Part shown: one piece after another, positions 28,476-33,781 of the stretch
Numbering within the stretch: position 1 is the first letter of the stretch
Layout of the letters: each line of letters opens with the position of its first letter
Assembly (NCBI GenBank): GCA_018819065.1
Contig: JAHJQL010000086.1
Location: 1-33,781 of the forward strand
Length of the DNA: 33,781 nt
DNA from: Nanobdellota archaeon
GTDB lineage: Archaea > Nanobdellota > Nanobdellia > Woesearchaeales > GCA-2686295
Reading direction: 5' to 3'
Position numbers and translations under genes: made by a program
The notes under the pieces: generated by a model
What the model was told of the DNA's origin: nothing
The model's database searches: none
Seen by the model: the letters and a program-made list of their open reading frames with translations, nothing else

Positions 28476-28745
28476 ATGAACAAGACTTCTTTTACAAAAG
28501 ACGAAGCCAAGCAAATCGGTGAAAAACTCGGCGTAAAATGGGATGAGTTTGATGTCGAGGAATTCATGGTTGGTATGAATGTTGAGCTTGAGCATGGAAA
28601 ACGCGATCCAAAAACCAATGTGACCAGTGATGATCCTCTTTTGACTGGAAAGATTGCTTTAGCTCATCTCAACGAGTTCCCAGACTATTATGAGCGTCTT
28701 GAACGATTGGAACGTGAAGCTGAAGAGTATTGGAGTGAAAAATAG
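28476..28745 (+). CDS. DUF5661-like small protein
   Basis: 'FTKDEAKQIGEKLGVKWDEFDVEEFMVGMNVELEHG...DDPLLTGKIALAHLNEFPDYYERLERLE'; start moved to ATG 28476. Confidence 0.75.
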   Translation: MNKTSFTKDEAKQIGEKLGVKWDEFDVEEFMVGMNVELEHGKRDPKTNVTSDDPLLTGKIALAHLNEFPDYYERLERLEREAEEYWSEK

Positions 28746-28746
28746 C

Positions 28747-29553
28747 TTATTTTAAGTTGTTAAGAAAATAATTTATTTCTTCATTTATTTTTTCTGAGTT
28801 CGTGATGTTTGTGTCGTGCGTACCTTTCTTTATTATGACTAGCTTAGATTCTTTTATGTCTTTGTTCATTTCCTTGATCTGGTTTAGCGGGATTATTGTG
28901 TCTTTATCTCCCCAGATTATTAGTGTTGGTATCTTTATTTTATGAAGTATTTTTGTTTCATCAAATTCTAACATCTCTTTTAGGCAGGCTAATAGTGATT
29001 TTGTTGGAGTCACCTCAAGCCCTTTTAGCCAGTAGTAGATGTCTGAGTGTTTCTTAAACTTTGAGAAATCAACGTTTTTAAAATGCTTTTTTTGGATGTG
29101 CTTATGTTTAAAGATGAATTCTATGACTTTCTCTGTTAGTTTTGAGGTTGTTTGGCTGTATCTTCCTTCTAATGGATTTTTGTGGGTTGTGTCTATTAGA
29201 ATGATTGCTTTTGCAGTTTTTGGGAATATTTCTATGAATTTTAGAGTTATCATCCCTCCAAGGGAGTGTCCTATTAGTATTGGTTGTTTTATCTTGTTTT
29301 TCTTTATTATTTCTTCTATGTCTCTTGCGAAGTTCTCGAGTTTGTAGGATGAAATCTCTTCTGGCTTTCCTGATTCTCCGTGTCCTCTGATGTCAAGTGT
29401 TAGCGTTGAGTATTTTGAAGAAAAAAAGTTTGTTTCTTTGTTCCAGACTGTGTGATTGTGCCCCCAGCCGTGTATGAATATGAGTGTTTCTTTTCCTTTT
29501 TTGCTGTGTTCATAGTATATCTTTGTTTTGTCAAATGAGTTTATGGATGGCAC
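28747..29553 (-). CDS. Alpha/beta hydrolase
   Basis: 'IFIHGWGHNHTVW', 'LIGHSLGGMITLKF', 'IIWGDKDTIIP', late 'KGTHDTNI'. Confidence 0.92.
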   Translation of the reverse strand: MPSINSFDKTKIYYEHSKKGKETLIFIHGWGHNHTVWNKETNFFSSKYSTLTLDIRGHGESGKPEEISSYKLENFARDIEEIIKKNKIKQPILIGHSLGGMITLKFIEIFPKTAKAIILIDTTHKNPLEGRYSQTTSKLTEKVIEFIFKHKHIQKKHFKNVDFSKFKKHSDIYYWLKGLEVTPTKSLLACLKEMLEFDETKILHKIKIPTLIIWGDKDTIIPLNQIKEMNKDIKESKLVIIKKGTHDTNITNSEKINEEINYFLNNLK

Positions 29554-29682
29554 GTTCTTCTTTTTGGTTGCTTGTTGTTTTATATTTTTCGATAAAATAC
29601 AAATAATTACTTAATAGTAGTAAAAAACAAAAGATTTAAATATGAGTTAAAGCATCACAACTCTAAAAAGGTGATATTCACG

Positions 29683-30135
29683 ATGAATCTAAGAGAAAAA
29701 CTATACGAAAGCAAGGCAACAAGGCCGCTGATATTAAGCCTAGACCTACTTATAGGAGCAGGAGTAATAGGCGGAATAGCCGGGTGCTCTTCAAACGACA
29801 GGGCAAACGAATCATATGATCATCCAAAAACCATAAATGTTGATGGAAGAAACGTAGAAATACACGACAAGTCAGCAATATTTGACTCGCTCCCAGAAGG
29901 ACTGCAAAAAGAGCTCTACGAACTAGAAGTTGAGGCGAGGCAGCATTTGATTCTTGGCTATGGTCAAACAAGGAGTGCGAATTCAAAGGCGAAAGTTGAT
30001 TCTTTGATTAAAAATAAAAGAAATCCGCTCTTGTCAAGACGAGGAATAGATGCCGAATGGAACTATTTTGACGCGACAGAAGATTTTCCACCTTGCGTAA
30101 CTTTTAAATATAAAAAATCAAGATCATATTACTAA
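29683..30135 (+). CDS. Putative lipoprotein of unknown function
   Basis: Hydrophobic N-terminus with lipobox-like 'GGIAGC'; start at ATG 29683 with GGTGAT upstream. Confidence 0.6.
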   Translation: MNLREKLYESKATRPLILSLDLLIGAGVIGGIAGCSSNDRANESYDHPKTINVDGRNVEIHDKSAIFDSLPEGLQKELYELEVEARQHLILGYGQTRSANSKAKVDSLIKNKRNPLLSRRGIDAEWNYFDATEDFPPCVTFKYKKSRSYY

Positions 30136-30150
30136 TAAACCATTTTTTTC

Positions 30151-30492
30151 TTATTTTGTATTCAAAGGACAGCCAATGAAGTGACAGGGCTTGTTCTTCT
30201 TAAGGCAAAAATAGAGTATCATAGAAGTAGATTCCTTGCCTTTTTTAAACTTACAATTATTCCAGATGTAAGTCTTCCACTCATCAATATGGATAAACTT
30301 GAAGTTATCCTCACCAACAATTTTTCGCTCAAGCTCCAATATCTTTTCATATATGTGCTCGTTCTTAATCACCGTCGCTAGAATCAATTGCTCTATCTTC
30401 TCTTCTTCCTTCTCAATCTTCTCTTCTTCCTTCTCAATCTTCTTTTCTTCTCTAATCAAATCAATTGTTCTTGGATTACGAATCTTTTTCAT
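30151..30492 (-). CDS. Hypothetical protein with Lys/Glu heptad repeat and C-terminal Cys/His cluster
   Basis: 'KKIEKEEEKIEKEEEKIE' and 'CKFKKGKESTSMILYFCLKKNKPCHFIGC'. Confidence 0.55.
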   Translation of the reverse strand: MKKIRNPRTIDLIREEKKIEKEEEKIEKEEEKIEQLILATVIKNEHIYEKILELERKIVGEDNFKFIHIDEWKTYIWNNCKFKKGKESTSMILYFCLKKNKPCHFIGCPLNTK

Positions 30493-30546
30493 ATATCCAC
30501 AATCTTAAAAAAAGGAGTTTAAATATTTTTTGATTAAGAATAAATA

Positions 30547-30792
30547 TCCCCCCACCCAGACTTTCAGAGCATGCATCATTTCTGATGTTGCCTATTTGAA
30601 TTCCCCAACCCTCAGGAGTTTTTATCGTGGGATTTAGCGAGTTTTCACGAGCTAATGTCGCACAGTTCGATAAACCCTGATAAGGGTTTCCGGGGACCTT
30701 TCGGTCTCGACTGGCTGCATTTCATTCATACCCTAAAGGGTTAGTCATGCAGCATCTACAGCCGAACGCTCTAACCGCTGAGCTATGGGGGG
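30547..30792 (-). tRNA. tRNA-Tyr(GUA) with three introns (37/38, 53/54, 59/60)
   Basis: Exons join to CCCCCCA-TA-GCTC-AGCGGTTA-GAGC-G-TTCGG-CTGTAGA-CCGAA-AGGTC-CCCGG-TTCAAAT-CTGGG-TGGGGGG-A (73 nt). Introns 30706-30755 (50 nt), 30601-30689 (89 nt), 30561-30594 (34 nt). TATA-like TTTATAAA at about 30820-30828. Confidence 0.9.
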
Positions 30793-30851
30793 CTATTTGT
30801 TTTTGAAAAAGAGAATTTGTTTATAAAAGTTACGACTGGTTACTGCTGTTT

Positions 30852-31577
30852 CTAAGCAAGTTCTGTTATTATTTTGACAGCGGTTTTTATTGTTGTGTCT
30901 GTTACTTCTTTTTGCGGGTTTACTTCGACTATATCAGCCATTTTAAAGTTTTTTAGAAGTTTTAACCGTTGTATAAAGTATATTAGTTCTCTTGTTGTCA
31001 TCCCGCCTGGCTCTTCGTTGTTTGTAGCGGGTGCAAACGCTGGGTCTAATACGTTGATGTTTATTGTGATGTATGTTGCTTGCAAAGGATTTGCTACGCT
31101 CATCACTGAGTCGCAGAGTTCTTCTTTTCCTTCAAAACTTAACTCTTTCATGCTGTAATATTTTAGGTTTTGCTGTTTTATGAGTGCAAGGTCTTCTTTT
31201 GACCAGTTCCGAATTCCTATCAATATGATGTTTTGTGGTTTTACAAGATTTTCAGCAATCATCTTTTGCAGATATGCAGGTGGTTTTGCACAGAATATGA
31301 TTATTCCAGAATTTGAGCTGTCTTTAATCATTGCTTTAAAGCAAGGAGTGGTTATTTGGTTTGTTCCGCCTATTGCGATTGTGAAGCAGTCTATCTTTCC
31401 TAAAGAGCTTTCTATGATGTGAGAATAATCTTCTGAGTTATTAATAATGATTTCTTCTTTTGATGTTACTTTTAGAATTCCAGACTCGTTTATTATTGTG
31501 TTTGGAATTAACTTAGTTATTCTTTCTGGGGCTTGCTCACACCCGTCGTTTCCAAGCGGTATTTTTACAAGTCTCAT
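30852..31577 (-). CDS. Arginase/agmatinase-fold protein lacking metal ligands
   Basis: 'ITININVLDPAFAPATNNEEPGGMTTREL' aligns to SxDxDVLDPAFAPGTGTPEPGGLT; GGDH and DAHxD motifs replaced. Confidence 0.82.
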   Translation of the reverse strand: MRLVKIPLGNDGCEQAPERITKLIPNTIINESGILKVTSKEEIIINNSEDYSHIIESSLGKIDCFTIAIGGTNQITTPCFKAMIKDSSNSGIIIFCAKPPAYLQKMIAENLVKPQNIILIGIRNWSKEDLALIKQQNLKYYSMKELSFEGKEELCDSVMSVANPLQATYITININVLDPAFAPATNNEEPGGMTTRELIYFIQRLKLLKNFKMADIVEVNPQKEVTDTTIKTAVKIITELA

Positions 31578-31596
31578 CTTTTTTTTAGCTTTAGTC

Positions 31597-33096
31597 TTAA
31601 CTTATTAGTACTTTGCCAGTCATCTCTTTTGGTATTTGCATACCCATGATTTTTAGTATTGTTGGCGCGATGTCTCCAAGCTTGCCGTCTTTTAGCTTTG
31701 TAAATTTTGTTCCAAGTACGCATAGCGGCACAAGGTTTGTTGAATGTGACGTTATTATCTTTCCTCCAATCCCCATCTCTTCAGCGTTTCCATGGTCGCC
31801 AGTTATTAGTAGCACACCTTTTTTTTCAAAAACTTTCTTTACAATCTTTCCGATGCATTCATCAACTGTTTCTACTGCTTTGACTGCTGCTTTAAAGATT
31901 CCTGTGTGTCCCACCATGTCGCAGTTTGCATAGTTCATAATGATAAAATCATACTCTTTTTCATCCATCGCTTTTAGAACTGCGGTTGTTATCTTTGCTG
32001 CTGACATCTCTGGCTGCAAGTCGTACGTTGCGACTTTTGGACTCGGTATTAATATTCTATCTTCTCCAAGGAATGGTTTTTCTATCTCTCCGTTGAAGAA
32101 AAAGGTTACGTGAGCGTATTTCTCTGTTTCTGCGGCGTGCAGGGCTTTCTTGTTGTTCTTTGAGAGGTATTCTGATAATATGTTCTTCATGTTTGGCCTT
32201 TTGAAAGCTATTAATGCAGGCACATCTTTGTAGTACTCTGCCATGCAGACATATGTTATGTCATTCTTTTTTCGTTTGAATTCATTGAATTTCGGCTCTG
32301 TGAATGCTTTTGTTATCTGTCTTGCGCGGTCTCCTCTGTAGTTGAAGAATATTATCGAGTCTTTTTCACTAATACCATCATAGTCTCCTATTATTATTGG
32401 TTTTATGAACTCATCAGTCTCTCCTTTTTCATAGGCGAAGTTTATCGCTTCTCGCCAGTTTTTTACCTTGTTTTTTGACTCTGCAGATTCTAGTGCTTTG
32501 AACGCTTCGTTTATCCTGTCCCAGCGGTTGTCCCTATCCATCGCGTAGTATCTTCCTATGATTGTTTTTATCTGTGCAGGGTATTTCTTCATCTGCTCTT
32601 CTAGCGCTTCTAAATAGACTGATGTTGACTTTGGAAGTGTGTCTCGACCGTCGGTGAATACGTGTATGAATGGTTTTACTCTGTGTTCTGTACACATCTT
32701 AAGCAGTGCGAACAAGTGGTTTTGGTGTGCGTGCACTCCTTGGTCTTGCAAGAGCCCCATTATGTGCAGGTGGCTTTTGTTCTTCTTTACATTGTTTATT
32801 GCTTTTAGAAACGCCTTGTTTCCAAAGAATTCTTCTGTCTCTATTGATTTGCTGATAAGAACTTGTGTCTGGTAAACGACTCGTCCAGCGCCGATGTTTA
32901 AGTGTCCTACTTCGCTTGAGCCTTGGTATCCTGTAGGGAGTCCTACTGCTTCTCCATGTGCTTTTAGTTTTGATAATAATCCTTCTTTGAATAATTTGTC
33001 GAGGTTTGGCGTGTTTGCTGTTGCTATCGCGTTTCCCTCTTTCTCATCTCTAAGTCCAAATCCATCCATCACTATTAGAACTACTGGTTTTCTCAT
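31597..33096 (-). CDS. gpmI: 2,3-bisphosphoglycerate-independent phosphoglycerate mutase
   Basis: 'LIVMDGFGLRDEKEGNAIATANTPNLDKL', 'GSSEVGHLNIGAGRVVYQ', 'HVFTDGRDTLPKS', 'TGDHGNAEEM'. Confidence 0.97.
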   Translation of the reverse strand: MRKPVVLIVMDGFGLRDEKEGNAIATANTPNLDKLFKEGLLSKLKAHGEAVGLPTGYQGSSEVGHLNIGAGRVVYQTQVLISKSIETEEFFGNKAFLKAINNVKKNKSHLHIMGLLQDQGVHAHQNHLFALLKMCTEHRVKPFIHVFTDGRDTLPKSTSVYLEALEEQMKKYPAQIKTIIGRYYAMDRDNRWDRINEAFKALESAESKNKVKNWREAINFAYEKGETDEFIKPIIIGDYDGISEKDSIIFFNYRGDRARQITKAFTEPKFNEFKRKKNDITYVCMAEYYKDVPALIAFKRPNMKNILSEYLSKNNKKALHAAETEKYAHVTFFFNGEIEKPFLGEDRILIPSPKVATYDLQPEMSAAKITTAVLKAMDEKEYDFIIMNYANCDMVGHTGIFKAAVKAVETVDECIGKIVKKVFEKKGVLLITGDHGNAEEMGIGGKIITSHSTNLVPLCVLGTKFTKLKDGKLGDIAPTILKIMGMQIPKEMTGKVLIS

Positions 33097-33173
33097 TTAG
33101 ACTTGTTTAACTTCGTTTGTGTTTTTATAATTTACCATTAAGATTATAAATAATTGATGTTTTCCCTTGAAAA

Positions 33174-33590
33174 ATGGAATTTAAACTTCATCCTGAAAGA
33201 AAATTTAGACATATTATTTCTGTGCCTTTTATCTACATGATGATTATACCAGTTATTATAATGGATTTTTTTATAGAGATATATCATCATATTTGTTTTC
33301 CATTATATGGAATTCCTATTGTTAAGAGGAGTAACTACATACGTATGGACAGGCAAAAGTTAGAATATTTGTCTTTTCGCGAAAAGATAAACTGTGCTTA
33401 CTGTGGATATGTAAATGGGTTTGCAACCTATTTTTTAAGGATTGCAAACGACACAGAAAAGTACTGGTGCGGGATAAAACATAAAAAACAAGAAGGTTTT
33501 ATTGAACAAGCACATCAGAAGAACTTCTTAGAGTATGGAGATGAGAAAGCATACTGTAATCTGGTAGGGGAAGAGAGAAGGAAAAAATAG
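33174..33590 (+). CDS. Conserved hypothetical protein with N-terminal TM segment and Cys motifs
   Basis: 'RKLEYLSFREKINCAYCGYVNG...EKYWCGIKHKK' -type CxxC protein. Confidence 0.7.
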   Translation: MEFKLHPERKFRHIISVPFIYMMIIPVIIMDFFIEIYHHICFPLYGIPIVKRSNYIRMDRQKLEYLSFREKINCAYCGYVNGFATYFLRIANDTEKYWCGIKHKKQEGFIEQAHQKNFLEYGDEKAYCNLVGEERRKK

Positions 33591-33632
33591 ATATAATTTA
33601 AATATTACTTTAAACTTCAACAACGATATAAC

Positions 33633-33710
33633 AAAAATTCGACGATAGTCGGCTATCCCTGACCTAAAGGTCAGGGTATTACGCTCGACTATCTTAAAAG
33701 TCGAATTTTT
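33633..33710. repeat. Nested inverted repeat 1
   Basis: AAAAATTCGAC (33633-33643)+GATAGTCG (33644-33651) pair with CGACTATC (33686-33693)+GTCGAATTTTT (33700-33710); inner perfect hairpin CCCTGACC-TAAA-GGTCAGGG (33657-33676). Confidence 0.8.
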
Positions 33711-33713
33711 GGG

Positions 33714-33779
33714 ATTAAAAATCTCAACCTGAAGGTCGGGGTATTAAACCCCAACAAAATCTCTGTTGAGATTTTTAAT
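33714..33779. repeat. Nested inverted repeat 2
   Basis: ATTAAAAATCTCAAC (33714-33728) / GTTGAGATTTTTAAT (33765-33779) perfect 15 bp; inner GGGG-TATTAAA-CCCC (33738-33752). Confidence 0.8.
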
Positions 33780-33781
33780 AA

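Noticed and set aside
30397-30460. Short tandem repeats as a CRISPR array
   Set aside because: Contiguous 21-bp in-frame coding repeats without spacers.
30547-30792. tRNA-Tyr locus as a pseudogene disrupted by insertions
   Set aside because: Removing three segments at BHB-type sites restores every helix and conserved loop with a 73-nt length; a decayed gene would not do so.

Overview
AT-rich archaeal chromosomal window; gene content and compactness suggest a DPANN-type lineage (inference). It carries mostly translation and transcription genes. A minus-strand block encodes L7Ae-S28e-L24e-Ndk-Adk-EF2-EF1A-S10. A second minus-strand block encodes tRNA-Asp, tRNA-Lys, RpoH-B''-B'-A'-A''-L30e-NusA-S12. 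Other genes include Elp3, an AbrB-PhoU regulator, a CNNM/CorC protein, an Nsun-type methyltransferase, GpmI and a preflagellin/prepilin peptidase. The strongest unusual signals are: (1) three tRNA genes (Asp, Lys, Tyr) that can only be read as tRNAs after removing seven introns, including D-loop introns in two adjacent genes and two T-loop introns separated by a 6-nt exon in tRNA-Tyr, most with good bulge-helix-bulge motifs; (2) a cluster of unannotated 18-35 aa micro-ORFs with a shared M-x-W-[KR]-I-D-x-S-G-F-L-Y-E-E motif and synonymous codon divergence; (3) several conserved-fold proteins without their catalytic residues (cis-prenyltransferase-like, arginase-like, two tandem HIT proteins); (4) a kink-turn-like element in the L7Ae leader, a perfect 20-bp palindrome upstream of the AbrB-PhoU gene, and nested hairpin repeats at the right edge. 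No rRNA, CRISPR array, intein or transposase ORF was seen. All calls are from reading the sequence; no searches were run.
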